Shown piece after piece: positions 37,297-45,952 of a DNA stretch of 64,000 nucleotides. The stretch is taken from assembly GCA_036342255.1 (NCBI GenBank), contig JAZAUS010000007.1, positions 1 through 64,000 on the forward strand, in the 5' to 3' direction. The stretch comes from RUG11198 sp036342255 (GTDB taxonomy: Bacteria; Bacillota_I; Bacilli_A; RF39; UBA660). The notes under the pieces were generated by a model that worked only from the letters and a program-made list of their open reading frames with translations, made no database searches and was not told where the DNA came from. A program made the translations under genes and the position numbers. Each line of letters begins with the position of its first letter. Position 1 is the first letter of the stretch.

Positions 37297-37965
37297 TTAA
37301 TCTATTTTAAATTTACTTGATATATATATTGGTATAGTTCCTATAATAACTGTTATTAAACTAACTAGATATCTTATAATAATTAGTTTTATTATATCAA
37401 TAGGTTCTTTAATAATTGCATATGCGATAATCAAAAATGAACAAGATGCTAAAAACTGAATTATTATTCCTGAAAATAAATTACTTATCCATACTTTGTT
37501 TTTTTCTTTCTTTAAATAGTAATATAGTTTACCATTTAATATAAGAAAGTATAACATTGTAACGATATTGGCAAAATATATTCTTGCACTACCATCAAAT
37601 ATATTATCGAATGATCTATTAGTAAAATTATTAATATTACTTGAATCTATTAAACTTGTTAGGTATAGACATCCAAATGATACAATACTACTTACTACTA
37701 TAAATAATACTAATTTTTTTATTTCTTCATATCCTTTTTTTTGAATAATAATGTTGGATGCTATAAATGAGCTAGTAAATAATACTATTCCTAGATTTAA
37801 TTCAAAACTAGATAATGATATTATTTTTAATGACATGACGTTTGATAATATAAAAGCTACAATTGAATATATATATAATCCTTCAGTTTGGTATTTTTTA
37901 TATATTATAGGAATAATAGTCATGCATATCAATAGTTCTATACATATTAAATATATATCAATCAT
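37297..37965 (-). CDS. multi-pass membrane protein, VUT/YhhQ-like (copy A)
   Basis: 222 residues with six or so hydrophobic helices. The stretch FILSNVMSLKI and the later FTSSFIASNIIIQKKGYEEI follow the layout of the VUT (YhhQ, queuosine-precursor transporter) family, but the acidic signature residues are not well kept, so the call is tentative. Its start overlaps the stop of the upstream paralogue (ATGA), showing translational coupling. Confidence 0.6.
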   Translation of the reverse strand: MIDIYLICIELLICMTIIPIIYKKYQTEGLYIYSIVAFILSNVMSLKIISLSSFELNLGIVLFTSSFIASNIIIQKKGYEEIKKLVLFIVVSSIVSFGCLYLTSLIDSSNINNFTNRSFDNIFDGSARIYFANIVTMLYFLILNGKLYYYLKKEKNKVWISNLFSGIIIQFLASCSFLIIAYAIIKEPIDIIKLIIIRYLVSLITVIIGTIPIYISSKFKID

Positions 37966-38627
37966 TTTTTCACCTTCTTTGCTGTGATGAGAGTTAAGTA
38001 TAGTGAATAGATGATTGTAATAATTAATCTCATCATATATGTTGATAATATTAATTTGATTATATTACTTACATTAAGAAGGTTTAAATATGATATTAAT
38101 ATATACATAATAGCATTTATCAAACCAATTACTAGATATGTTGTAACTGTACTTATAAATATATTATCATATAATTTTTTTATTTCTTGATATATTTCAA
38201 TTAATACTCTTTGAGAAAAATATGTTGATATTGGATAGGCTATAAGAATGCGATAATTGTAAAAGAATACATTTTTAATATTAATTCCTATAGTATCATT
38301 TATTGATTGAGTATATATTGATAAAATATACAATATTACACAAGTAAAAATAGTTAATATAAAATTTAGATTTACTATTTTATTTATTTCTTTTTTAGAA
38401 TTATTCTCTAATAATAAATATAAGGCTGTTAGCATTGTAACAAATGTAATAGAATTAGCATTATAATTAATATTAAAGAATGTTGTATATTTAAATGTTA
38501 ATAAGAAGGATATTATACTTGAAACAATAAATAAGCATATTAAACCAAATTTTTTTAAATATTTGTTACATAAATATGTTGCTAAAAGTGACATAATTAG
38601 TAAACTTAGTAATATTATTATATTCAT
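37962..38627 (-). CDS. multi-pass membrane protein, VUT/YhhQ-like (copy B)
   Basis: 221 residues, six hydrophobic helices, paralogue of the downstream gene (same length and helix spacing; ANSITFVTMLTALYLLLENN matches the copy A segment). Ends with TGA inside ATGA, the start of copy A. That is direct evidence that TGA is a stop codon in this organism. Two paired halves may form a heterodimeric transporter; this is inference. Confidence 0.6.
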   Translation of the reverse strand: MNIIILLSLLIMSLLATYLCNKYLKKFGLICLFIVSSIISFLLTFKYTTFFNINYNANSITFVTMLTALYLLLENNSKKEINKIVNLNFILTIFTCVILYILSIYTQSINDTIGINIKNVFFYNYRILIAYPISTYFSQRVLIEIYQEIKKLYDNIFISTVTTYLVIGLINAIMYILISYLNLLNVSNIIKLILSTYMMRLIITIIYSLYLTLITAKKVKK

Positions 38628-38740
38628 TTAATCCACCTTCTTATTCAGTATTTATTATATCATACTTTTTTAAGATACAAAATAGTTGTTTATTATTTTT
38701 ATTAATTTTTTTATATATTATGATTTATTTATTAGATAAA

Positions 38741-38778
38741 TATAAAAAAAGATGAATTTATTCTTCTAATTCATCTTC
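38741..38778 (-). terminator. intrinsic terminator of rpoE
   Basis: AAGATGAATT / AATTCATCTT stem on the minus strand with T run; the loop contains the stop codon of rpoE. Confidence 0.85.
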
Positions 38779-39198
38779 GTTAACAATAGTTAAATCTGCT
38801 AAGTCATCATCTTGATCATCGTCTATATATGATTCATCATCATTTATAGAATCAATATCTTCTATTTCTTCCTCTTCTTCTATTTGTCCTTCTTCATTTT
38901 CTTCTTCGTTATTTTGTTCATCATATATTTCATCAATATCTACTTTTATAGTATGATTATTTTTTAAATCCCATTTTCCATCTTCTAATAAGATAAATTC
39001 TTTTGATGTTGTTAGAGATTGGAAAAAATCTGCTATTCTTTCTGTATATTCTGTTTCTGATAATTCTAATAGTTTACATACTTGTTTGAATAAATCTGCT
39101 GTATTCATGGTTTTTTTATTCTCTTCTAGATACATTTTTGCTATTTCTGTATATGATAATAATTCTAATTCATTTTTTGGTATTTTATTTAATTTCAT
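38758..39198 (-). CDS. rpoE: RNA polymerase delta subunit
   Basis: 146 residues. The N-terminal 85 residues form the HARE-type winged helix (ELLSYTEIAKMYLEENKKTM) and the C-terminal 55 residues are almost all Asp/Glu, as in Bacillus delta. Promotes recycling of RNA polymerase and transcription specificity. Operon with the ArgRS-like and ywiB genes, a gene set that is also found together in Bacilli. Confidence 0.92.
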   Translation of the reverse strand: MKLNKIPKNELELLSYTEIAKMYLEENKKTMNTADLFKQVCKLLELSETEYTERIADFFQSLTTSKEFILLEDGKWDLKNNHTIKVDIDEIYDEQNNEEENEEGQIEEEEEIEDIDSINDDESYIDDDQDDDLADLTIVNEDELEE

Positions 39199-39207
39199 TT
39201 TGACCTC

Positions 39208-40593
39208 CTACTTTTCCTCTCTTGGTATTATACCTATTAAATCTAATGAATTATTCAATGATATTTTTGTTGCTGAGAACAAATAAATTATTTCATTAGT
39301 TAAATTTTCTTCTTTAGATTTTTTTATTTCTTCTTCATAATAATTATTAAATATTGTTGATAGTTCATAAGCATATTCTGCTATTATATATGGGTTTTGT
39401 CTGATACATGATTTTATTACTGTATCTTCAAATAGAGATGTTTTTAATAATAGCTGATTGAATAATTTACTATTTTTATATTTATTATTTGTTATATTTG
39501 TATTTTTTTCATTTAAGATAGATGCAAGTAGTATATTTGTATTCTCTATATAAATGTAAGGATTATCTTGTTCATTTTGTAAAAGTAATGATACATCTAT
39601 ATTTATATTATCTTTAATGTTATAGATGCTATAGAAGTATCTTAACATATTTATGCCTATTTGTTTAGATAATTCTTCTATATTATTATTATTTTTTATA
39701 TTTATATTACCTTCCTTTTTATAATTTAATATTTTATAATTCTTTTCAATTGCTGATAAGGCTGCTATATACATATTTACTTCTTCGATATTATTTTTAT
39801 TAACAAAATCTATTATTAGTTGATAATTATTATCTATTAGGTTAATTATATAGGCTAAATTAATTACTAAGGGGGTGTATTCTCCATTTTCATCTATTAT
39901 TAATCTATCCTTATCGTCACCAAATGATGTAGTTTTTAGCCATAGGCAATCATTTTCTATATAGCAATACTTATTATATCTTATTTCCGTTAATAATTTT
40001 TCAACTTTTTGATTACATATTGATTCTTCTTTTGTAAAATTATCAAAATAGATTCTATATTTATCTAATTCTTTTTTTATTTTATTAATATCTGATTCAT
40101 TAATATTATTATCTATATAATAATCTTTAGTTATATCATAGCTACAAAATTGCATAATTCTAGAAATATTATCACAATATATAATCTTTCTTAATTCTTT
40201 TAGATCTATTTGGTTATTTATATTTGGATTTTTATATTTAATATTAATTTTTTTATTATGTCCTGTATTATTATATCCATATTTATTATTTTTTTCTATA
40301 ATATCATTAATGTAATTTAACAAATAATCTTCTTTTATATATATATTGATTATTCCATTACTATTAGTGGTTATTGTTTCTATTATATTAGAATTAATAA
40401 TCTTATTTTTTATTGTTTCTGCTATTGTTGATGGTTTTTCTTTTAATATATTGGATAATGAAATAGCAATATCACTTTTAAAATAATTATTTTCTATATC
40501 TTCATGTATATTTATTTCATTTATTGTTAGGTTTAATTTGTAGTAGTTAATTTTATTTAATATTATTTCTTTTAGAGTATTTTTTATACTCAT
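39208..40593 (-). CDS. degenerate arginyl-tRNA synthetase paralogue
   Basis: 461 residues, about 100 fewer than normal ArgRS. Recognisable parts are the N-terminal additional domain (DIAISLSNILKEKPSTIAE), the segment ISRIMQFCSYDITKDYYI, LWLKTTSFGDDKDRL, and the C-terminal DALR domain (RQNPYIIAEYAYELSTIFNN to TKISLNNSLDLIGI). Missing parts are HIGH (HVGHLR is QIDLKELR here), the GADHHGY region, and KMSK (only GNINIKN). Without these, amino-acid activation is not expected. The frame is intact and the protein is AT- and Asn-rich, so it looks maintained rather than decaying. It starts 3 bp after ywiB stops. Confidence 0.8.
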   Translation of the reverse strand: MSIKNTLKEIILNKINYYKLNLTINEINIHEDIENNYFKSDIAISLSNILKEKPSTIAETIKNKIINSNIIETITTNSNGIINIYIKEDYLLNYINDIIEKNNKYGYNNTGHNKKINIKYKNPNINNQIDLKELRKIIYCDNISRIMQFCSYDITKDYYIDNNINESDINKIKKELDKYRIYFDNFTKEESICNQKVEKLLTEIRYNKYCYIENDCLWLKTTSFGDDKDRLIIDENGEYTPLVINLAYIINLIDNNYQLIIDFVNKNNIEEVNMYIAALSAIEKNYKILNYKKEGNINIKNNNNIEELSKQIGINMLRYFYSIYNIKDNINIDVSLLLQNEQDNPYIYIENTNILLASILNEKNTNITNNKYKNSKLFNQLLLKTSLFEDTVIKSCIRQNPYIIAEYAYELSTIFNNYYEEEIKKSKEENLTNEIIYLFSATKISLNNSLDLIGIIPREEK

Positions 40594-40595
40594 CT

Positions 40596-40961
40596 TTAAT
40601 CACTCGTTTCTATATATAATTCATATTCTATATTTGAGTCGATAATAATATATTGAATTTTTATAGATTTAGCAGTAATGCTAATATTTGTTGTTTTCAT
40701 TTCTATTTCTAAATTAATATTATTTTCTTTTACTAAATAATCTATAATACTTTTTTTATTATTGATAAAAGTCATAATACTGGTGTATTTCTCATTTTCT
40801 CTTTTAAAATATACTTTTTTAAGATTTTGATAATTTATAGTATATTTTGTATCATCTATAATATATGATATATTATTTTTATTTTTTATGGCTTTAATAT
40901 CAAAGATATCTTTTTTATTCTCTGTTATATTTTTTAGATATCCTTTTATTTGTATTTTCGT
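40596..40961 (-). CDS. ywiB: YwiB (DUF1934) protein, apparent ACG start
   Basis: 121 residues, read in full from the sequence. The frame begins at an ACG codon (40959-40961) 6-7 bp after a GGAGGAG ribosome site; there is no ATG, GTG or TTG nearby in frame. The sequence (KIQIKGYLKNIT near the start; KVYFKRENEKYTSIMTF; KTTNISITAKSIKIQYIIID late) follows the DUF1934/YwiB beta-barrel pattern. Its position directly upstream of an argS-derived gene and rpoE matches the Bacilli gene order. Either ACG is used as a start or the gene is being lost. Confidence 0.7.
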   Translation of the reverse strand, partial: TKIQIKGYLKNITENKKDIFDIKAIKNKNNISYIIDDTKYTINYQNLKKVYFKRENEKYTSIMTFINNKKSIIDYLVKENNINLEIEMKTTNISITAKSIKIQYIIIDSNIEYELYIETSD

Positions 40962-41080
40962 ATATACTCCTCCAAACTTATTAATCAGTAGACATTATAT
41001 CATAAGTTTATAAAAAATAAAATGTATATTTATATTTTTTTTATTATTAATATAAAATAGTATTAATTTAGAATAAAAAA

Positions 41081-41105
41081 AGAGATAGATTATTTTTCTA
41101 TCTCT
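41081..41105 (-). terminator. intrinsic terminator of the ParB-like gene
   Basis: AGAGATAGA / TCTATCTCT 9-bp stem with T run on the minus strand, spanning the stop codon. Confidence 0.85.
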
Positions 41106-42331
41106 ATATTTATATTGTATACTTCGTTATTTTCTTCTTCTGAAATATTTAATTTATAACCTAAATTTTCAATGTTTACTACTAATGATTTAATCATATT
41201 TATTACCGGTAAAACATCTTTTTGTGAATTTTCTTCTCCAATAACGATACCTGTATTATCATCTTGAGTTGGCATTTCTACTGGCTCTTGTTCTAATTTA
41301 TCAACCGTTTGTTGCTCTGGCATCTGCATTGGTTCTTGCACCATATTGTTCATTGGTTGTTGCTCTGGCATCTGCATTGGTTCTTGTGCCATATTGTTCA
41401 TTGGTTGTTGATTCGAATTATTTCCATCTATATTTAGGGATAATGCATCTAAATTAGGTGTTTGTGGTTGTTCTTGTTGAATATCTTGTACAACTTGTGT
41501 AGCAGCGTTCATATTATTGTTTTGTGGCATACCAACATTTGTATTAGCTTGTGTATTGTTATTTGGTGTTGTATCAGTCAAATCTATTAATGGTTCTTGA
41601 GTAGGAAACGCTGAAATATTTTGACTCATATTCATATTTGTTGGTTGATCTTCAAGTGATGGATAAAACCTCTCTCCAAAAGTTGGTTCTTGAACACTTT
41701 GTTGTGTTGGTTGTTGTACTGGATTTGTATTAACATTTTCATTATTATTCATAATAACATCTTCCCTTTCTTCTTTTTGATTTAGTTCTGATAAACTAAT
41801 TATATCTTCGTTAATAGAACTATTATTAATATTATTATCATTATTAGAGATATTATTGGTATTATCTATATTATTTTGTTGTTCTTGTTTACGTTTATTT
41901 TTTCTTATTAAATTTAGTTTAGCAAGAATTCTATCTTTTGGAATACCTAGCTTATTACTTAGACCTTCTTCATTGTTATTTGCATACTCTAATCCTTTAT
42001 CATATAGAGTTCCTTCTTCCTTGGGTGTTAATTCTTTCCTTTGCACATTGTCGGATATAACAATTTCTAATACTTTTTCATCATCTGCATCTACTACAAT
42101 GATTGGTACTTGTTTTAATCCTGCTAGTTTTGCGGCTTTAAATCTTCTATTACCAAGTATTATTTCATATTGATTCTCATTTTTAACTCTGGTTACTAAT
42201 GGAACTATTATTCCATATTGTTTTATAGAATTAGCAAGATTATCTAAATTATCATTTTTTTCTTCAAGATGTGCTTGAAATTCTCCAGGAATTAAGGTTT
42301 CTATATTAACATATTTTATAGAATTATCCAT
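41090..42331 (-). CDS. ParB/Noc-like protein with Q/N-rich central region
   Basis: 413 residues. The N-terminal ParB nuclease-like/CTPase domain has GNRRFKAAKLAGL near residue 58 and NVQRKELTPKEEG. A short helical part follows (about residues 120-150: LSNKLGIPKDRILAKLNLI), shorter than the ParB or Noc helix-turn-helix block. Residues about 155-350 are Gln/Asn/Pro/Met-rich with a 16-residue repeat (NNMVQEPMQMPEQQP). A C-terminal segment of about 55 residues (VLPVINMIKSLVVNIENLGY) may be the dimer domain. Position after rsmG is that of noc in Bacillus, suggesting a role in origin segregation or division placement. Confidence 0.8.
   Translation of the reverse strand: MDNSIKYVNIETLIPGEFQAHLEEKNDNLDNLANSIKQYGIIVPLVTRVKNENQYEIILGNRRFKAAKLAGLKQVPIIVVDADDEKVLEIVISDNVQRKELTPKEEGTLYDKGLEYANNNEEGLSNKLGIPKDRILAKLNLIRKNKRKQEQQNNIDNTNNISNNDNNINNSSINEDIISLSELNQKEEREDVIMNNNENVNTNPVQQPTQQSVQEPTFGERFYPSLEDQPTNMNMSQNISAFPTQEPLIDLTDTTPNNNTQANTNVGMPQNNNMNAATQVVQDIQQEQPQTPNLDALSLNIDGNNSNQQPMNNMAQEPMQMPEQQPMNNMVQEPMQMPEQQTVDKLEQEPVEMPTQDDNTGIVIGEENSQKDVLPVINMIKSLVVNIENLGYKLNISEEENNEVYNINIEIEK
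41311..41410 (-). repeat. 48-bp tandem coding repeat
   Basis: gttgctctggcatctgcatt starts at 41311 and again at 41359, period 48 bp, with a partial third unit. It encodes the Met/Gln/Pro-rich repeat of the ParB-like protein. Confidence 0.9.
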
Positions 42332-42394
42332 AATATCCCTCTCTATTCTTACTATATATAGAATACACTATATTTTGTTTTTTTTCAATAATAA

Positions 42395-42436
42395 AAAGAA
42401 TGTTTTTACACTATTTACGCTTTATAAACATTCTTT
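42395..42436 (-). terminator. intrinsic terminator of mnmG-rsmG
   Basis: AAAGAATGTTT / AAACATTCTTT 11-bp stem with a 20-base loop, followed on the minus strand by TTATT. Confidence 0.75.
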
Positions 42437-43136
42437 AGATATCTTTTTTCTTAATATCTCCATATTTTCTTGGATATATTTTGTTAGTTTTTTCATTCTT
42501 TTTATATTTAATTAGAGTTCTTGTGCTATTTTCTTTAGGTAATTTAAATTCTATTTTATCTATTAATTCAATAGATAGTTTTTTTTCATAATTATCTATA
42601 TTTATTATTTCTTTATCTATATTCCCCTTCATTGATATAAATAAGCCATTTACTTTTAGTAGGGGAATAGAATATTCAAGTAAATGTTTTAGAGGTGCTA
42701 CGGCACGGGAAGTTACTATATCAAATACTCCTCGATTATTATGTGCATAGATTTCAGCTCTATCATTTACTACTTCAATATTTTCTAACTTTAATTTATC
42801 TATTACCATATTTAAAAAGTTACATTTTTTTAATGTTGAATCTAGAAGAGTTATATGGGTGTTAGGATAGGCTATTTTTAATACTAGGCCGGGAAAACCG
42901 GCTCCTGTACCTATATCACATATTCTTTGTTTATCTAATTTAATTATTTTAGATATAGTTAGAGAATCATAGAAGTGTTTTAGATAAACATCTTCTTTAT
43001 TAGTAATAGAAGTCAGGTTATATTTTTTATTTTCTTCTACTAAGAGATTATAATATTCTTCTAATTGATTTAATTGATATTCATTTAGATTAATATCTAA
43101 TTTAGCTAATTCTTTAATAAAATCTTCTTTATTCAT
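42435..43136 (-). CDS. rsmG: 16S rRNA (guanine-N7) methyltransferase RsmG
   Basis: 233 residues, SAM-dependent methyltransferase that modifies G527 of 16S rRNA. SAM-binding motif CDIGTGAGFPGL near residue 73, and the SRAVAPL stretch near 143. Overlaps the end of mnmG by 8 bp, the common coupled pair in Bacilli. Confidence 0.96.
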   Translation of the reverse strand: MNKEDFIKELAKLDINLNEYQLNQLEEYYNLLVEENKKYNLTSITNKEDVYLKHFYDSLTISKIIKLDKQRICDIGTGAGFPGLVLKIAYPNTHITLLDSTLKKCNFLNMVIDKLKLENIEVVNDRAEIYAHNNRGVFDIVTSRAVAPLKHLLEYSIPLLKVNGLFISMKGNIDKEIINIDNYEKKLSIELIDKIEFKLPKENSTRTLIKYKKNEKTNKIYPRKYGDIKKKDI

Positions 43137-45000
43137 TATATTTCTTCTTTAAATAAACCATAAGAATAGATATATCTGATGGATTTACTCCACTTATTCT
43201 CATAGCTTGACCAATAGAAGTTGGTCTTATTTTAATTAGTTTTTGTCTTGCTTCACTGGCTAAATTAGATATTTTATTATAGTCTATATTATCAGGTATT
43301 TGTTTTTGTTCATGGGCTATCATCTTAGCAGCCTCTCTTTCAACTTTTTTAATATAACCTTCATATTTTATAGATATTTCTACTTGTTCTTTTACTTCTT
43401 TAGAATAATTAATAGATAATAGATTTAATTCTTCTAGTTTAGATATGGTTATTTCTGATCTTTTTAATAGATCATAAATAGTTATGCCATCTTTTAATGG
43501 GGCTGAATTAAGACTATTTAGTTTATTATTTATATCCTTAGTAGGTGATAGTTTAATAGTTTTTAATTCATTAATTAATTTATCTATATCCTTTAGTTTA
43601 GTTTTAAATTTTTTATATCTTTTATCATCTATAAGGCCTACTTTGTGGCCATAGTCTCTTAATCTTATGTCAGCATTATCGTGTCTTAATAAGAGTCTAT
43701 ATTCAGCACGGGATGTTAGCATTCTATAGGGTTCGATAGTGCCTTTAGTTACTAAGTCATCTATTAAGACACCGATATAGGCTTCATTTCTTTTTAAGAC
43801 TAGGGGATCTTTTCCCTCTAATTTAAGTGATGCATTAATACCTGCGATAAGGCCTTGGCCAGCAGCTTCTTCGTAGCCACTTGTTCCATTAATTTGGCCG
43901 GCAGTAAATAGATTCTTTATTACTTTAGTTTCTAGGGATGCTTTAATTTGGGTAGGGTAGATAGCATCATATTCTATAGCATAAGCATATTTAAGTATTT
44001 TGGCATGTTCTAGGCCAGATAGGGAGTGGACCATATCTTCTTGTATTTCTTCTGGCATACTAGTAGAGAAGCCTTGTAGATATATATCATCATAGTATAG
44101 GCTTTCTGGTTCTAAGAATAATTGATGTCTTTCTTTATCTTTAAACCTTGTTATTTTATCTTCAATACTAGGGCAGTATCTAGGGCCTACACCAGTTATA
44201 TCATCTAATCCTCCATACATACTAGATTTAGATAAGTTATCTAATATTATTTTATGGGTTTTATCATTAGTATAGATTAGATGGCATGGTGTTTGATTAT
44301 TAACATCATAGATAGGATCTATATCATGAGAAAAGGTATATGGTTCTGGATCTCCATTTTCTACTCTTGTTTTAGAGAAATCTATAGAGCTTTTCTCTAT
44401 ACGAGGAGGTGTACCTGTTTTTAGTCTTAAGATATCAAAGCCATATTCTTTTAATTTATCTGATAGATGGTTAGATGGTTCTTCTCCATGAGGGCCACTT
44501 CTAGTTCTAGTAGAACCTCTTAAGATATCTGCTTTTAGATAGGTACCTGTTGTTAGAATTACTATGTTACTATCTATTTTGGTACCATCTTTTAGTATTA
44601 CGCCATATACTTGTTTATCTTTTATGATAAGGTCTTCGACCATAGCTTCTAATATTTCTAAATTATTTTGATTATTTAGAGTTTTCAACATCTCTTGTGG
44701 ATAAGTTATTTTATCACCTTGGGCTCTTAGAGAGTGTACTGATGGGCCTTTAGATGAATTTAACATTTTCATCTGTATAAGAGTTTTATCAGCATTTATG
44801 CCCATTTCTCCACCTAAGGCATCTATTTCTCTTACTATTATTCCTTTAGCTGATCCACCTATAGATGGGTTACATGGCATATCAGCGATATTATTTATAT
44901 TACCAGTAATAAGTAGGGTAGAGTGACCTATACGGGCACTAGCTAAGGCTGCTTCACAGCCAGCATGACCACCACCTACAACAATTATTTCATATTTCAT
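43129..45000 (-). CDS. mnmG: tRNA uridine-5-carboxymethylaminomethyl modification enzyme MnmG
   Basis: About 623 residues. FAD-binding motif VVGGGHAGCEAA at the N-terminus, GGSAKGIIVREIDALGGEMG, and the C-terminal GIDA-associated domain ending ISILMVYLKKK. With MnmE it modifies wobble uridine in tRNA. Three candidate starts occur (GTG 45009, ATG 45006, ATG 45000); ATG 45000 has the best distance to GAAGTG. mnmE is normally adjacent upstream but here lies 9.7 kb away across the accessory insert. Confidence 0.96.
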   Translation of the reverse strand: MKYEIIVVGGGHAGCEAALASARIGHSTLLITGNINNIADMPCNPSIGGSAKGIIVREIDALGGEMGINADKTLIQMKMLNSSKGPSVHSLRAQGDKITYPQEMLKTLNNQNNLEILEAMVEDLIIKDKQVYGVILKDGTKIDSNIVILTTGTYLKADILRGSTRTRSGPHGEEPSNHLSDKLKEYGFDILRLKTGTPPRIEKSSIDFSKTRVENGDPEPYTFSHDIDPIYDVNNQTPCHLIYTNDKTHKIILDNLSKSSMYGGLDDITGVGPRYCPSIEDKITRFKDKERHQLFLEPESLYYDDIYLQGFSTSMPEEIQEDMVHSLSGLEHAKILKYAYAIEYDAIYPTQIKASLETKVIKNLFTAGQINGTSGYEEAAGQGLIAGINASLKLEGKDPLVLKRNEAYIGVLIDDLVTKGTIEPYRMLTSRAEYRLLLRHDNADIRLRDYGHKVGLIDDKRYKKFKTKLKDIDKLINELKTIKLSPTKDINNKLNSLNSAPLKDGITIYDLLKRSEITISKLEELNLLSINYSKEVKEQVEISIKYEGYIKKVEREAAKMIAHEQKQIPDNIDYNKISNLASEARQKLIKIRPTSIGQAMRISGVNPSDISILMVYLKKKYNE

Positions 45001-45048
45001 AGACATCACTTCTTTTCTTAATCGTTATTATTTTAGCATATTATATAT

Positions 45049-45100
45049 AAAAAAGAAATACAAGATAGTTAACTTTTCTTATATTTCTTTTTTAATATAC
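45049..45100. terminator. terminator and left copy of boundary direct repeat
   Basis: AAAAAAGAAATA (45049-45060) pairs with TATTTCTTTTTT (45082-45093). The element is also the left copy of an imperfect direct repeat whose right copy is 51486-51532; both contain TACAA, two bases, then AGTTAACTTT. Confidence 0.65.
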
Positions 45101-45110
45101 ATTTATTATA

Positions 45111-45137
45111 TTATTTACCAGTGTCGCAAGGCGACCA
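45111..45137 (-). pseudogene. SEC-C fragment 5, degenerate
   Basis: Reads WSPCDTGK and a stop. It keeps the first cysteine, a glycine-lysine and the TAA of the other fragments but has lost the centre of the SEC-C motif and the terminator behind it. End unit of the cassette array. Confidence 0.5.
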
Positions 45138-45175
45138 ATTAAAACAACCATGTAATTTTTTGCTTGAAAATTGGG

Positions 45176-45223
45176 CTTTCTTACTCATAAGTTTTAATAA
45201 CTTACTCATAAATTGTAAGAAAG
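45176..45223 (-). repeat. conserved stem-loop in array module
   Basis: CTTTCTTAC (45176-45184) pairs with GTAAGAAAG (45215-45223). The whole stretch with flanking AGAAAATTAGACAT recurs in the module at about 46910-46985, where the stem is kept with one mismatch. Confidence 0.7.
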
Positions 45224-45255
45224 TTATGTCTAATTTTCTAATATAGCAGTTTAAA

Positions 45256-45277
45256 CGTATTTAAAAACGTATCTAAA
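45256..45277. repeat. TATCTAAA pair, 12-bp period (downstream type)
   Basis: CGTATTTAAA (45256) and CGTATCTAAA (45268), just beyond the stop of the 216-residue gene. Confidence 0.8.
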
Positions 45278-45301
45278 AAAAATGATTTATTCTTAAGATT
45301 A

Positions 45302-45952
45302 TTAATTTTCTAAATATTCAACATAGATATAATTTGAAATTTGATTTCCCTTTAAATACTCTACTTTTCCTGTTGTTAAGCTTTTTAAAATTATTTTATT
45401 CTCTAAATTAGGATATATTAAGTAAACATTATGTTCTCTAAAAAAGTTAGCGTTTTCTTTTTTTATTTCAAAGATAATTTGACTAAAAATATCACTAGCA
45501 AATAATGAAGATAAGCTTTCTTCTATTTCTAAAGTAAATGGAAATGGGATAAATATTATAGCATTTTCTTTTGGTTTTATTTTTTTAAATGCTTTTACCA
45601 ACTCTTTATATAACATCGTTGAATTTAAATTATCCTTTTTGTTCATGAGTGATTCAAATACATCATTTGTCTCGCTAACTATTATTTCATAAAATTCTTT
45701 CAAATCGCCTAAGCTTAAACTTTCACATTGTTTTCTTGGAAAGATGGTTTTTGCCTCCAATAATTCCATATCATCCATTGATATAAAGTCGCTTTCTCCG
45801 TTAGATTGTTCATTAATATGTTTATACTTTCCTGGAAAAACTACATCTGATTCATTCATTATGTCTAAAATAATGTTTTCATAAATATTTTTGTTTATTA
45901 AATCTTTATAATCTTTATGTATAATATAATTCAATTTAATACTATTCATCAT
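45302..45952 (-). CDS. hypothetical partner of the HNH protein (cassette)
   Basis: 216 residues with no membrane segment. Acidic, mixed alpha/beta by eye (AIIFIPFPFTLEIEESLSSL, VYLIYPNLENKIILKSL). The start overlaps the end of the HNH gene by 11 bp, so it is translated with it and probably works with or against it. No domain recognised. Confidence 0.75.
   Translation of the reverse strand: MMNSIKLNYIIHKDYKDLINKNIYENIILDIMNESDVVFPGKYKHINEQSNGESDFISMDDMELLEAKTIFPRKQCESLSLGDLKEFYEIIVSETNDVFESLMNKKDNLNSTMLYKELVKAFKKIKPKENAIIFIPFPFTLEIEESLSSLFASDIFSQIIFEIKKENANFFREHNVYLIYPNLENKIILKSLTTGKVEYLKGNQISNYIYVEYLEN

Noticed and set aside
37962..38627. Mycoplasma code with TGA as tryptophan
   Set aside because: Tryptophan is written TGG throughout and TGA ends this gene within an ATGA overlap.
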